Assembly: GCF_022024015.1 (NCBI RefSeq)
Contig: NZ_CP091786.1
Span: forward strand, 1,550,001-1,614,000
Source: Prevotella sp. E9-3
Lineage (GTDB): Bacteria; Bacteroidota; Bacteroidia; Bacteroidales; Bacteroidaceae
Reading direction: 5' to 3'
DNA length: 64,000 nucleotides
The position numbers were made by a program, and so were the translations under genes. Below the pieces are notes generated by a model, which was given only the letters and a program-made list of their open reading frames with translations, did not search any database and was not told where the DNA came from. Numbering within the stretch: the first letter of the stretch is position 1; each line of letters opens with the position of its first letter. Positions 26,145-34,774 of the stretch are shown here, one piece after another.

Positions 26145-26834
26145 ATGGTGTATATGAATACTCGCAGCATATTACTTTTGATGATAACCCTTTTTTTAGG
26201 GCTAGGAGTCACTACTGCCCAAACACCTCAGCAATGGCGCGATTCTCTATCCGTTCTCAACGGAATGATTCGTCTATCGCCTCGATCCACGGATTTGCGG
26301 TTGAAGAAGGCTGCTGTAAATATTGAACTTAATCAATGGGAATATGCTGTTGAAGAGTATGGGCGTGTGTTGGAATTAGATGCCAAGAATTTGGCTGCCT
26401 TGTATTTTCGTGCCTATGCAAACGTCCATCTGCGTCGTTATGACATGGCAAAATACGATTATGAAACCTTCCTTTCTTTACAGCCTAAGCATTTCGAGGC
26501 CCAGTTGGGATTGGCTATGGTCAAAAGAAATATGGGCAGGAAGACGGATGCACTTGACGAGATGAACCGCTTGGTTCAGTTGTTTCCCGATTCTGTCTAT
26601 GCCTACGTGGCTCGTGCTGGTTTTGAAGCTGAACTTCAGCAGTATGAGGTGGCCTTGTTCGATTGGGATGAAGCAATTTTCCGTAAGCCTTTAAATGCGG
26701 ATTTCGTAGCTTCAAAAGTGCAGTTGCTTCTTCAGTTGAAGCGTTATGATGAGGCTTGGCAAGAACTGGAAAAGGCGATAAAACGTGGCATTCCCCGTGT
26801 TGCACTGAAGGAGTGGATAGACCAGTGTAAGTAA
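26145..26834 (+). CDS. Exported tetratricopeptide-repeat protein
   Basis: The 229-residue protein has a signal peptide (hydrophobic core ILLLMITLFLGLGV, cleavage after about residue 26) and then about five TPR-like helix pairs, for example WEYAVEEYGRVLELDAKNLAALYFRAYANVHLRRYDMA, cut here at the repeat pattern of small and large hydrophobic residues. It should be periplasmic or envelope-attached and act as a protein-binding scaffold. An internal Met three codons in (26154) is an equally good start. The C69 peptidase gene follows 29 bases later and may be co-transcribed. Confidence 0.8.
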   Translation: MVYMNTRSILLLMITLFLGLGVTTAQTPQQWRDSLSVLNGMIRLSPRSTDLRLKKAAVNIELNQWEYAVEEYGRVLELDAKNLAALYFRAYANVHLRRYDMAKYDYETFLSLQPKHFEAQLGLAMVKRNMGRKTDALDEMNRLVQLFPDSVYAYVARAGFEAELQQYEVALFDWDEAIFRKPLNADFVASKVQLLLQLKRYDEAWQELEKAIKRGIPRVALKEWIDQCK

Positions 26835-26863
26835 AATTTAGTACAAAACAATACAAACTTAAA

Positions 26864-28507
26864 ATGAAACGACAATTATTATTATTGACATTCACTGCAA
26901 TGGCTGTAGGGGCCATGGCATGTACCAATTTCATTGTTGGTAAAAAAGCATCTAAGGATGGCTCCGTAATCTGTACCTATAATGCCGACGACTATGGGAT
27001 GTTCATCGGTTTAGCCCATTATCCGGCAGCCAAGCACCAGCCGGGCGAGATGCGTCAGGTCATCAACTGGGATACCCATGCCTATGGAGGTGAGATTGCC
27101 GAAGCCTCAGAAACCTTCAATGTGATAGGTAATATGAACGAATATCAAGTGACCATTGGCGAGACTACCTTTGGTGGACGTGAAGAGATGGTTGATACTA
27201 CAGGCATTATCGATTATGGTTCGCTCATCTATATTGCCTTGCAGCGTTCAAAGACTGCTCGTGAAGCGATTAAGGTAATGACCACCCTCGTTGAGCAATA
27301 TGGGTACAATTCCGAAGGTGAGACTTTTACCATCTGTGATCCCAACGAAGCATGGATTATGGAGATGATGGGATGTGCCAGTGACCGTAAGCTGTCCAAG
27401 GAGCGTACCGTTTGGGTGGCCCTCCGTATTCCTGATGATGTGATTTGTGCCCATGCCAATCAAAGTCGCATCACCCACTTCAATATGAAGGATAAATCTG
27501 GCAACGTCCTTTACTCAAAGAATGTGGTTAAATATGCCCGCAAGATGGGATGGTTCTCAGGCAAGGACGAAGACTTTTCTTTCCGTGATGTATATGCTTT
27601 TCCCGATTTTGGCGGTCGTCGTATGTGTGATGCCCGTGTGTGGAGCTTCTTTAATCGTTTTGCAGAGGGTATGGATCGTTATGTAGCCTGGGCCGAGGGT
27701 ATTCAGAAGGATGCCGAGTCGATGCCCCTATGGGTGAAACCCGTCCGTCAGTTAGGACTTGACGACATTGAGGCAGCCATGCGTGATCATTATGAGAACA
27801 CCCCTTTCGCCCTTGATGGCGATCAGGGAGGTGGCATCTGGGAAATGCCTTACCGTCCTACACCTTTATATTATAATGTGGATGGAAAGAAATATTTCAA
27901 CGAGCGCCCCATCTCTACCCAGCAAACAGGTTTCAGTTATGTTGCTCAGATGCGTTCATGGTTGCCTCGAGAAGTGGGGGGCGTACTATGGTTTGGAAAT
28001 GACGATGGAAACATGGTGCCCTATACTCCTGTGTACTGCTGCGCAACTCAGGCTCCACGTCCTTACAACACTCCAGGCGTCGATGCCCTGAATTTCTCTA
28101 CCGAGAATGCCTATTGGGTGCAGAACTGGGTGGCCAATATGGTATATCCTCGCTATTCGCTGTTGTTTCCCACTCTTGAGCAGAAACGTGACTCTCTTGA
28201 CCGTTCTTATTTCCTCCTTCAGAAAGAGATAGAGGATAAGGCTCTGACGCTTCAGCGTGACGAACGTGTGAAATTCCTCACTGATTACTCGGCTCAGAAG
28301 GCTAATGAAATGCTGGCTGAGTGGAATCTCTTGGCTGTGAAATTGATTGTTAAGTACAACGACATGATTATCAAGCCAGAACAGAATGGTGTGTTCACTC
28401 GTACCCCTGAAGGACTTGGCTCACGTGTTACTCGTCCTGGCTATCCTTCAGGCTTTGCTCGTCGTCTTGTTCAGCAGACAGGTAAGAAGTTTGAGGCTCC
28501 TGAATAG
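26864..28507 (+). CDS. Secreted C69-family dipeptidase
   Basis: The 547-residue protein matches peptidase family C69 (PepD, U34): after a 20-residue signal-like N-terminus comes CTNFIVGKKASKDGSV, where the Cys is the Ntn-type nucleophile, followed by YNADDYG and later CAHANQSRITHF. Such enzymes cleave dipeptides from the N-terminus. Cleavage of the leader after GAMA would directly expose the catalytic Cys21 (inference). It would act in the periplasm or outside on peptide nutrients. It follows the TPR gene closely. Confidence 0.9.
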   Translation: MKRQLLLLTFTAMAVGAMACTNFIVGKKASKDGSVICTYNADDYGMFIGLAHYPAAKHQPGEMRQVINWDTHAYGGEIAEASETFNVIGNMNEYQVTIGETTFGGREEMVDTTGIIDYGSLIYIALQRSKTAREAIKVMTTLVEQYGYNSEGETFTICDPNEAWIMEMMGCASDRKLSKERTVWVALRIPDDVICAHANQSRITHFNMKDKSGNVLYSKNVVKYARKMGWFSGKDEDFSFRDVYAFPDFGGRRMCDARVWSFFNRFAEGMDRYVAWAEGIQKDAESMPLWVKPVRQLGLDDIEAAMRDHYENTPFALDGDQGGGIWEMPYRPTPLYYNVDGKKYFNERPISTQQTGFSYVAQMRSWLPREVGGVLWFGNDDGNMVPYTPVYCCATQAPRPYNTPGVDALNFSTENAYWVQNWVANMVYPRYSLLFPTLEQKRDSLDRSYFLLQKEIEDKALTLQRDERVKFLTDYSAQKANEMLAEWNLLAVKLIVKYNDMIIKPEQNGVFTRTPEGLGSRVTRPGYPSGFARRLVQQTGKKFEAPE

Positions 28508-28557
28508 GTTTTATGTGGGTGTGAAGAATATTTTTTTGTAAAAAGTAGGCATAATTT

Positions 28558-28588
28558 TTGGTAGAATAAAAAATAATGCCTACCTTTG
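28558..28588 (+). promoter_or_regulatory. tRNA-Lys promoter
   Basis: TTG at 28558-28560 and TACCTTTG at 28581-28588 with a 20-base spacer, 20 bases upstream of the tRNA 5' end. Confidence 0.8.
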
Positions 28589-28608
28589 CACCCGCAAAAC
28601 CAAGGGAT

Positions 28609-28681
28609 GCACCCGTAGCTCAGTTGGTAGAGCACCTGACTCTTAATCAGGGTGTCCAGGGTTCGAACCCCTGCGGGTGTA
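28609..28681 (+). tRNA. tRNA-Lys, anticodon CTT
   Basis: The 73-base cloverleaf has acceptor GCACCCG/CGGGTGT (the first pair is G-U), D-arm GCTC/GAGC, anticodon arm CCTGA-CTCTTAA-TCAGG with anticodon CTT for Lys codon AAG, variable loop GTGTC and T-arm CAGGG-TTCGAAC-CCCTG. Discriminator is A73 and no CCA is encoded. It has its own promoter and terminator. No integrated element or att duplication of its 3' end was seen downstream. Confidence 0.97.
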
Positions 28682-28691
28682 CAATAATTAG

Positions 28692-28724
28692 AATCGACGA
28701 ACTTGAAAGGTTCGTCGATTTTGT
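28692..28724 (+). terminator. tRNA-Lys terminator
   Basis: An 11-bp perfect stem AATCGACGAAC (28692-28702) with GTTCGTCGATT (28710-28720), loop of 7, then TTT G. The T-run is short but the stem is strong. Confidence 0.8.
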
Positions 28725-28748
28725 GTTAAATAGCGGTTATGATACTGC

Positions 28749-28960
28749 TAACTAACTAATTCTTCGATAGTTCTGTCACGTTAGAAACAATGTTGAACCA
28801 CGCAGCCTGGCTGGGTATTAATAGAGCTATCAGGAATTACAAGTAACTAACTAATGATGGTTGTTCTACCAAATGTTCTACCGCCTATCATAAATGTTCT
28901 ACCAAACACTGAGATTGTGTACTTAGAAATGGGTTTTCTACTGAAAACACCTTTTCTACT
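28749..28960. repeat. Degenerate repeat cluster downstream of tRNA-Lys
   Basis: The 28682-29025 gap has no gene. TAACTAACTAAT occurs at 28749-28760 and again at 28844-28855. TTCTAC occurs at 28864, 28876, 28897, 28936 and 28954. Some intervals are near 21-22 bases, but the spacing is irregular. It may be a decayed relative of the 22-bp arrays elsewhere in the window. Confidence 0.4.
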
Positions 28961-29025
28961 TTCCTCTTACTCCTATTTACATATAATGCCCTAGGCAACT
29001 GCTCGACAGGTGATGTAAGGTGGAG

Positions 29026-29463
29026 TTATTCTTCGTTGTCCTTGATTTTTCCTTTTATCCATAGTTTCCAGTACTTCATGCCTCCTGTTGACCACAGAGC
29101 GAGGAATATGAGTACGGGCTGGAAAAACAGTCTGATGAAACGGGCCTGATCGGTATCGAGTCCGAAAGCATCGATGTGGTTCACGTATTGATTGATGTTG
29201 CCTGGGAAGATGAGTACGTAGAAGAGAGCAAGCAGTGCACCTACAATTGCTTTCTTTTTCCAAAGGAACAGCATACCAAGTCCGAGTGCTATTTCTACTA
29301 CGCCTGATGCCAGCACCACAAAGTCGGTAAATTCGGGAGTGAACTGCATCCAAACAGGAACTTGTGCTACAAACTCTTGACGTGCTATTGTTAAATGACT
29401 GAAACCAGCATAGGTCATAAATATGCCTAAAAGAAGGCGAAAGAATAATTTTACGTATTTCAT
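29026..29463 (-). CDS. DoxX family membrane protein
   Basis: The 145-residue protein has four hydrophobic helices. It opens YVKLFFRLLLGIFMTYAGFSHLT, the DoxX start pattern, then shows SGVVEIALGLGMLFLW and ALLALFYVLIFPGNINQYV. DoxX proteins are small inner-membrane proteins, linked in other bacteria to quinone, thiol or sulfite chemistry; the role here is unknown. Its promoter overlaps a TCGCAAGCGA palindrome, so a repressor or activator may control it. Confidence 0.85.
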   Translation of the reverse strand: MKYVKLFFRLLLGIFMTYAGFSHLTIARQEFVAQVPVWMQFTPEFTDFVVLASGVVEIALGLGMLFLWKKKAIVGALLALFYVLIFPGNINQYVNHIDAFGLDTDQARFIRLFFQPVLIFLALWSTGGMKYWKLWIKGKIKDNEE

Positions 29464-29488
29464 AACTTAAATTTATATTTTGTTGGTG

Positions 29489-29518
29489 CAAAGATAGTTA
29501 TATTATCTTACATCGCAA
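29489..29518 (-). promoter_or_regulatory. doxX promoter
   Basis: On the minus strand TTG (29518-29516) and TATCTTTG (29496-29489) with a 19-base spacer. The TTG lies inside the palindrome at 29513-29522. Confidence 0.75.
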
Positions 29519-29567
29519 GCGATTCAATATTTATTTTAAGAATGATTAACCATGTGTCGCAAGCGAT
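29513..29567. promoter_or_regulatory. Two copies of palindrome TCGCAAGCGA
   Basis: TCGCAAGCGAT is present at 29513-29523 and 29557-29567, 44 bases apart (about four helical turns). The first covers the -33 element of the doxX promoter. The inverted-repeat form (TCGC-AA-GCGA) suits a dimeric regulator. The rest of the 29464-29787 gap is AT-rich and holds only the promoter of the next gene. Confidence 0.5.
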
Positions 29568-29725
29568 ATACTGATAAGTTTCATAATTGTTTAAGTCGTT
29601 ACTTTTTCCTATCAGTTCTTCATGCCAATAAATGTCTGAATGGCCAAATCGTCATTTACATGTCACATTATACTAAACAATTCTAAAAGTGGGTACAAGG
29701 GTATCGAGAATTATTCTATTATTAG

Positions 29726-29733
29726 TATCTTTG
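29726..29733 (+). promoter_or_regulatory. -7 box of PH-like membrane protein gene
   Basis: TATCTTTG followed by CA, 54 bases before the ATG at 29788. No TTG at the standard distance. Confidence 0.55.
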
Positions 29734-29787
29734 CATTTAATACAAAGAACAATTGTATACCGTTGAACCATTAAAATAAATAGTGTT

Positions 29788-30294
29788 ATGGAAGAAATCA
29801 GAGTCTATCATTCCCCTTGGCGCATACTGCTAATGGCTTTGGGATGTTTTGTTTTTATTGCTCTTAGCATCTTTATGCTCAATAATCCTAAGAGCGTTTT
29901 TTCGGTGATTGTGGCATGGATTGGCATCGCATTCTTTGGTTTAGCTAGCCTTTCTATTCTTTACTCATTGTTTATGGAAAGACTGATGAACAAGCCATTT
30001 CTGACGATTACTGACACCAGCATCATCAGTCAAGGAATAAAACAGACCATCATCAACTTTGCCGATGTAAAGTCGTTTCAAGTTGTAAAGATGGGAGACC
30101 AGAAGTTTATCGCCATACACTATAAGACCGATGTTGAGCAGCAAAAGATGAACGAGGCCAGTAGTATTGGCCGTATCATACGTTTCCTGAACCGCCGACT
30201 GGTGAATGCACAGGAAAACATCTCTACCACAGGTACAAGCATAAAGGCCGAAGAGTTATGCGACCTGCTGAATGAAAGGCTGAAACGAAAATAA
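29788..30294 (+). CDS. STM3941-like membrane protein with PH-like domain
   Basis: The 168-residue protein has a short N-terminal region (YHSPWRILLMALGCF), two membrane helices (about residues 12-30 and 38-60) and a cytoplasmic beta-rich part (FLTITDTSIISQG, INFADVKSFQVVKM) that resembles the PH-like fold of STM3941 and YdbT-type proteins. The role is unknown. It has its own promoter and terminator. Its neighbour pgk is convergent. Confidence 0.7.
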   Translation: MEEIRVYHSPWRILLMALGCFVFIALSIFMLNNPKSVFSVIVAWIGIAFFGLASLSILYSLFMERLMNKPFLTITDTSIISQGIKQTIINFADVKSFQVVKMGDQKFIAIHYKTDVEQQKMNEASSIGRIIRFLNRRLVNAQENISTTGTSIKAEELCDLLNERLKRK

Positions 30295-30295
30295 G

Positions 30296-30332
30296 AAAAA
30301 GTGCGAACCAAATCAATGGATCGCACTTTTTT
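30296..30332. terminator. Bidirectional terminator
   Basis: AAAAAGTGCGA (30296-30306) pairs with TCGCACTTTTT (30321-30331), loop of 14. A-run before and T-run after the stem allow it to work for both the PH-like gene and pgk, which converge here. Confidence 0.85.
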
Positions 30333-30402
30333 GTTTATATATAGGAGTGGATAACTCAGATACTGTATATAGTAATGAAATTACTCGCTCCTTAAAGCTA
30401 TT

Positions 30403-31674
30403 TTATTCGCCCTTGATAGCTGCTACGCCAGGGAGAACCTTACCCTCGATGGCCTCAAGCAGAGCACCACCACCAGTAGAGATGTAAGATACCTGGTCGG
30501 CCAGACCGAACTTGTTGACACAAGCTACAGAGTCGCCACCACCAATCAGAGAGAAGGCACCGTTCTTGGTAGCCTCAGCGATAGCGTCGCCGATGGCACG
30601 TGAACCAGCGGTGAAGGCGTCGCACTCGAATACACCGGCAGGACCGTTCCACAGGATCGTCTTGGCACCCTTGATAGCCTCGGCAAATGCCTTCTGGCTC
30701 TCAGGACCAGCGTCAACACCCTCGAAACCTGCAGGAACCTTGTTAGCAGGGCAGGTGATGATTTCAGCACCAGCCTTTACTGTCATAGTACCAAAGTCGA
30801 GACCGTTGGTAGCGGTGCAGTCAGAACCCAGAACCAGTTCTACGCCATTCTTCTTGGCCAGCTCCTCCACACCCAGAGCTACATCCAGCTTGTCGAGCTC
30901 TACGATAGAGTCGCCAATCTCGCCGTTGTGAGCCTTTGCGAAAGTGTAGGTCATACCACCGCAGAGGATGAGCTTATCAACCTTACCAAGCAGGTTCTCG
31001 ATGATACCAATCTTAGAAGATACCTTAGAACCACCCATGATGGCAACGAAAGGACGCTTGATGTTAGACAGTACGGCGTCAACAGCCTGTACCTCCTTCT
31101 CCATCAGCAGACCCAGCATCTTGTTGTCAGCGTCGAAGTAGTCGGCGATAACAGCGGTAGAAGCGTGCTTGCGGTGAGCGGTGCCGAAGGCATCCATCAC
31201 GTAGCAGTCAGCATAAGAAGCCAGAGTCTTGGCAAACTCCTTCTGGCTGGCCTTCATGGCCTTCTTAGCCTCGTCGTACTCAGGAGTACCCTTCTCTACA
31301 CCTACGGGCTTACCCTCTTCCTCAGGATAGAAGCGCAGGTTCTCCAGCAGTAGAGCTTCACCCATCTTCAGAGCCTTGGCAGCGTCGGCAGCCTTAGCGC
31401 AGTCGGGAGCGAAAGCAACGGGAACACCCAGAGCCTTCTCTACAGCCTCGCGGATCTGACCCAGAGACTTCTTCATATCTACCTTACCTTTGGGCTTACC
31501 CATGTGGCTCATGATAATGGTAGCACCGCCGTCGGCCAGAATCTTCTTCAGGGTAGGCAGGGCACCGCGGATACGGGTGTCGTCTGTAATCTTACCATTC
31601 TCATCGAGGGGTACGTTAAAGTCTACACGTACGATTGCCTTCTTACCGGCAAAATTGAATTCGTTGATAGTCAT
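30403..31674 (-). CDS. pgk: Phosphoglycerate kinase
   Basis: Pgk transfers phosphate from 1,3-bisphosphoglycerate to ADP in glycolysis. The 423 residues include [13 protein letters not shown] near the start, the substrate-binding [12 protein letters not shown] near residue 215, and the ATP-site [13 protein letters not shown] and STGGGALLE at the C-terminus. Length is usual (about 415-420). Codon choice is narrow and the antisense strand is left open, a sign of high expression. The promoter reads from inside the 3' end of the addB-like gene. Confidence 0.98.
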   Translation of the reverse strand: MTINEFNFAGKKAIVRVDFNVPLDENGKITDDTRIRGALPTLKKILADGGATIIMSHMGKPKGKVDMKKSLGQIREAVEKALGVPVAFAPDCAKAADAAKALKMGEALLLENLRFYPEEEGKPVGVEKGTPEYDEAKKAMKASQKEFAKTLASYADCYVMDAFGTAHRKHASTAVIADYFDADNKMLGLLMEKEVQAVDAVLSNIKRPFVAIMGGSKVSSKIGIIENLLGKVDKLILCGGMTYTFAKAHNGEIGDSIVELDKLDVALGVEELAKKNGVELVLGSDCTATNGLDFGTMTVKAGAEIITCPANKVPAGFEGVDAGPESQKAFAEAIKGAKTILWNGPAGVFECDAFTAGSRAIGDAIAEATKNGAFSLIGGGDSVACVNKFGLADQVSYISTGGGALLEAIEGKVLPGVAAIKGE

Positions 31675-31725
31675 AATTTTATAATAATTAAAAGAAATTA
31701 AGAATAATCTTCAATGAATCGCACG

Positions 31726-31757
31726 CAAAGGTACGAAATAATATCAGGAAACTGCAA
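31726..31757 (-). promoter_or_regulatory. pgk promoter
   Basis: On the minus strand TTG (31757-31755) and TACCTTTG (31733-31726) with a 21-base spacer. Its -33 element lies inside the last codons of the upstream nuclease gene. Confidence 0.75.
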
Positions 31758-34740
31758 TCGAAGTTTCATTATTTATACTTTTTTTGCGGTTACTGTTGCA
31801 TATTTGAAAGTAAGGACATCTGGTACATTGCTGTCGGTCGGCAGTAGGTGTAAATGGTATGTCGGGATTGAACATCTGGTCTATGGTGTCACTGAGTAGT
31901 CGGGAAAACTCTTCACGCGTATTCTCAACATCGTCTATGCGTTCCCGTCCAAAGCGGAGAATCGGGTCGTAGTTGTCCTTTCCGGCATGTTGGATAAAGA
32001 GCAAAGCTGGGCTCACAGGTAGATTGCCGGCATTGAATTGGCTGGAGGTGCGCACTATGATGCTGTATATAAAAGTCTGCAGATAGTAATCGCTGTGTTT
32101 GACCAGTTCCTGTGCATCAAAGATGGCCTGAACGTTGGCCAGTGACTTGTCATTTTTTGATCCGCCCGTCTTGTAATCCACCACTCGGATGCGTTCTTCT
32201 TTCAGACCTGTAATAGGATTGATTTCAGTAATGCGGTCCAGACGGTCTATTCGTCCACCGATGGTCGTAGTAATGTGAGGGGTCTCAATGGTTGTCTTAG
32301 TGAGACATTCCAGGCCTATAATTGTGAAAGGAGTTAGTCGGCTGTCTATCTGCAACAGTTGTCGCAGGTAGTGGATAATGACCTGACGGTTGATAAGTTG
32401 CAGACCGTTGAGGTGGTTGCTGAGGTTGTGGATATTTGCATTGCCGAATAATTCTTTTTGTAAAGCTCTGTCAACGGCCATTTCAATTTCCACCCCCGAT
32501 TTCAGTAGTTGTTCGATGTCGTGCTTTACAATCTGTCTGCTCTTCTGGGTCAGCTGCTCGTAGATGGTTTGGGAAGCCTCGTGGAAGATGTTGCCGAAGA
32601 TTCGGTTGTCGATAGTATCATCTTCATTGTCAATGTTTTGGCGCAGGCCGCATACGTAGTTGTAGAAGAACTGTAACTGGCAGCGCATATAACTGTTAAT
32701 AGCCGTTGGCGTGAGTAGTGGCGTGTTAACATCGGGGTTCTGGGTGGGATCAAAGCGCTTCATGAGTCGTTGCATGATAACAGACGATTTCTCTATGGCC
32801 TGTGGATTGACCGGCACGTTGTTTTGCCCGGCCTGCAGCGTGTTGAACGAGAACCTATGTGGACTCTCAACCATCAACTGAAGCATGAAGCGCGACATTT
32901 CACAGGTGCGTCCATCAGTGGTAGCATTATTGTAGAGAATGGTTACATCCTTGGCTCTTTGCAACAACCGGTGGAAGTAGTAAGAATAGATAGAAACCTT
33001 GTGGTCTATGGTGGTCAGCCCGTAGGCTTTACGAATGCTATAGGGAATGAACGAAGTGTCGTTAACACCCTTTGGCATGTTGCCCTCGTTGCACGATAGA
33101 ATCAGCACATGGTCGAAGTCAAGATTGCGCGTTTCCAATACACCCATCACCTGCAACCCTTCGGCTGGTTCACCGTGGAATGGCACACTAGTCGATGATA
33201 CTAGCTGACTAATGAGTCGCTGGAGGGTCACAATATCAACTTTTAGGTCACCGCATGCCACAAGGGCTTTCAGTCGGTTCAAAAGTGTGTACATGCGGAA
33301 AAGAGATTCTTGTGCCAGCGGATCGGCCAGTGGGGCGCTTTTCAACTCGACATTGCGTGCTACTAATTGCATTATCTGGCAGAGCCATGTGAGCAATTGT
33401 TTGTGGTCGTCATAGTGGGTAAAAATAAGTTGCGTGCCTTCATCTTGATGCAGGTCGGTAGAAGTGGGATAGTACAGATGCTGATTGCGAAGTGTATTTT
33501 TTAGTTGGGCAAACTGCTCAGTGATGAATTTGGCGTAGGGATGGTTCAGTACGGCCAGTACCTGAGTTAATCGAAAAGTCTGCCGTTGATGAGAATAGCC
33601 AGTGGTCTGTAAGGTCAGTAGGAGTGTGACCAATGAGGCCGCAGGTGATTGTATGAGAGGAAATCCCGTGGTGATGTTCACTTGTTCAACCTCGTTGGGC
33701 AGACAATGAATGACCGTTTGCAGCAGTGACTCATTGCAAAGTACGATTGCTGTTCGTCTGCCTGCATCTATACGCTCGAAGCGAGTATGGTCTGAATCAT
33801 TCTCAGAATGTTGCTCTTTCAGCCATGTAGCGATGAAACGGGCTTGCGAATTTTCGGTTGAAGCCGATATATATCGTATGTTGCGCGGGGTAGAGAAATT
33901 GTTGTAGATGTCGGTCTTCGTATTGTCGAATGCATTGGGGAAGTGAGCAAGATACTGAGCGATGTAATGACCGGCCTCATTGTCCTGCATTCGGTTTTTC
34001 CTCTTGGGCATATAGTAATGGTCGAAATCCCAATAGAAGGTGGCCATGCCTCGTTGTTGCAGTATACTGAAAATGCGTTGCTCCACCTCCTGCAGCATGT
34101 TGAAGCCTACAAGCACATAGTGCTCGTATTCGAAAGGAAGGTCTTTTTGTTCAGCCACTTCACGATACAGAGCGCCCTCGTAGGCTAGTTGCTGCTGGGC
34201 CAATAGACTGTTGAAGGCATGATAGATATCGCCCATGCGCGACCATAGTCTGAGGAAACGCTGTTTGAGTTCAGTGTTATGGGTGTCAGAGAAATTGCTG
34301 AAGAATTTCTGGAGAATCTGTCGCTGCTCGTCAGTGAGATAAGATACATCATCCAGTTCGTGAATATTGCGAAGGTTGGCAAACACCTTGTCGGCATCGG
34401 CCATGTGCTTGTCTACATCGTCAAAGTCGGACAATAACAATTGTCCCCAACCGTAGAAATGGTCGAGCGTTTCGTCGAGTCCAGTCTGTTCAGTGAAACA
34501 ACGGTGCAGGTCGCACACCAGTTTGATGGGGTCGGCAACCTGTCGGATACTGTGTCGGCGAAACAGTTCGCTGATGGTGATATAGGCTGGGCTCCAAATA
34601 GGGTGCTTACTGAGGTGAGCCAGCTCGTCACTTAGGAACAGGGCTGCACGCTTGTTGGGGAATACCACAGCCACATGGGATAGATTCTCGCCAAATCGGC
34701 TGATGAGGTCTTGGGCAACGTATTGTAAGAATGATTTCAT
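31744..34740 (-). CDS. AddB-like PD-(D/E)XK nuclease subunit
   Basis: From the ATG at 34740 the protein has 998 residues (the frame is open further upstream into the partner gene, but MKSFLQYVAQDLI is the natural start). The N-terminus holds AVVFPNKRAALFLSDEL where AddB has a Walker A-type region, so ATP hydrolysis by this part is doubtful. The C-terminus carries the PD-(D/E)XK nuclease core with RVVDYKTGG and the four Cys of an iron-sulfur staple (MRCQLQFFYN near residue 660, CTRCPYFQIC near the end). It would work with the AddA-like helicase encoded 34 bases upstream to process double-strand breaks for RecA. Confidence 0.88.
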   Translation of the reverse strand: MKSFLQYVAQDLISRFGENLSHVAVVFPNKRAALFLSDELAHLSKHPIWSPAYITISELFRRHSIRQVADPIKLVCDLHRCFTEQTGLDETLDHFYGWGQLLLSDFDDVDKHMADADKVFANLRNIHELDDVSYLTDEQRQILQKFFSNFSDTHNTELKQRFLRLWSRMGDIYHAFNSLLAQQQLAYEGALYREVAEQKDLPFEYEHYVLVGFNMLQEVEQRIFSILQQRGMATFYWDFDHYYMPKRKNRMQDNEAGHYIAQYLAHFPNAFDNTKTDIYNNFSTPRNIRYISASTENSQARFIATWLKEQHSENDSDHTRFERIDAGRRTAIVLCNESLLQTVIHCLPNEVEQVNITTGFPLIQSPAASLVTLLLTLQTTGYSHQRQTFRLTQVLAVLNHPYAKFITEQFAQLKNTLRNQHLYYPTSTDLHQDEGTQLIFTHYDDHKQLLTWLCQIMQLVARNVELKSAPLADPLAQESLFRMYTLLNRLKALVACGDLKVDIVTLQRLISQLVSSTSVPFHGEPAEGLQVMGVLETRNLDFDHVLILSCNEGNMPKGVNDTSFIPYSIRKAYGLTTIDHKVSIYSYYFHRLLQRAKDVTILYNNATTDGRTCEMSRFMLQLMVESPHRFSFNTLQAGQNNVPVNPQAIEKSSVIMQRLMKRFDPTQNPDVNTPLLTPTAINSYMRCQLQFFYNYVCGLRQNIDNEDDTIDNRIFGNIFHEASQTIYEQLTQKSRQIVKHDIEQLLKSGVEIEMAVDRALQKELFGNANIHNLSNHLNGLQLINRQVIIHYLRQLLQIDSRLTPFTIIGLECLTKTTIETPHITTTIGGRIDRLDRITEINPITGLKEERIRVVDYKTGGSKNDKSLANVQAIFDAQELVKHSDYYLQTFIYSIIVRTSSQFNAGNLPVSPALLFIQHAGKDNYDPILRFGRERIDDVENTREEFSRLLSDTIDQMFNPDIPFTPTADRQQCTRCPYFQICNSNRKKSINNETSIAVS

Positions 34741-34774
34741 TCGGATGTCGTGATGATAAATGAGGGTGGTGGGA

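Noticed and set aside
28609..29025. Integrated element next to tRNA-Lys
   Set aside because: No integrase, no duplicated tRNA 3' end and no foreign gene content between the tRNA and doxX.
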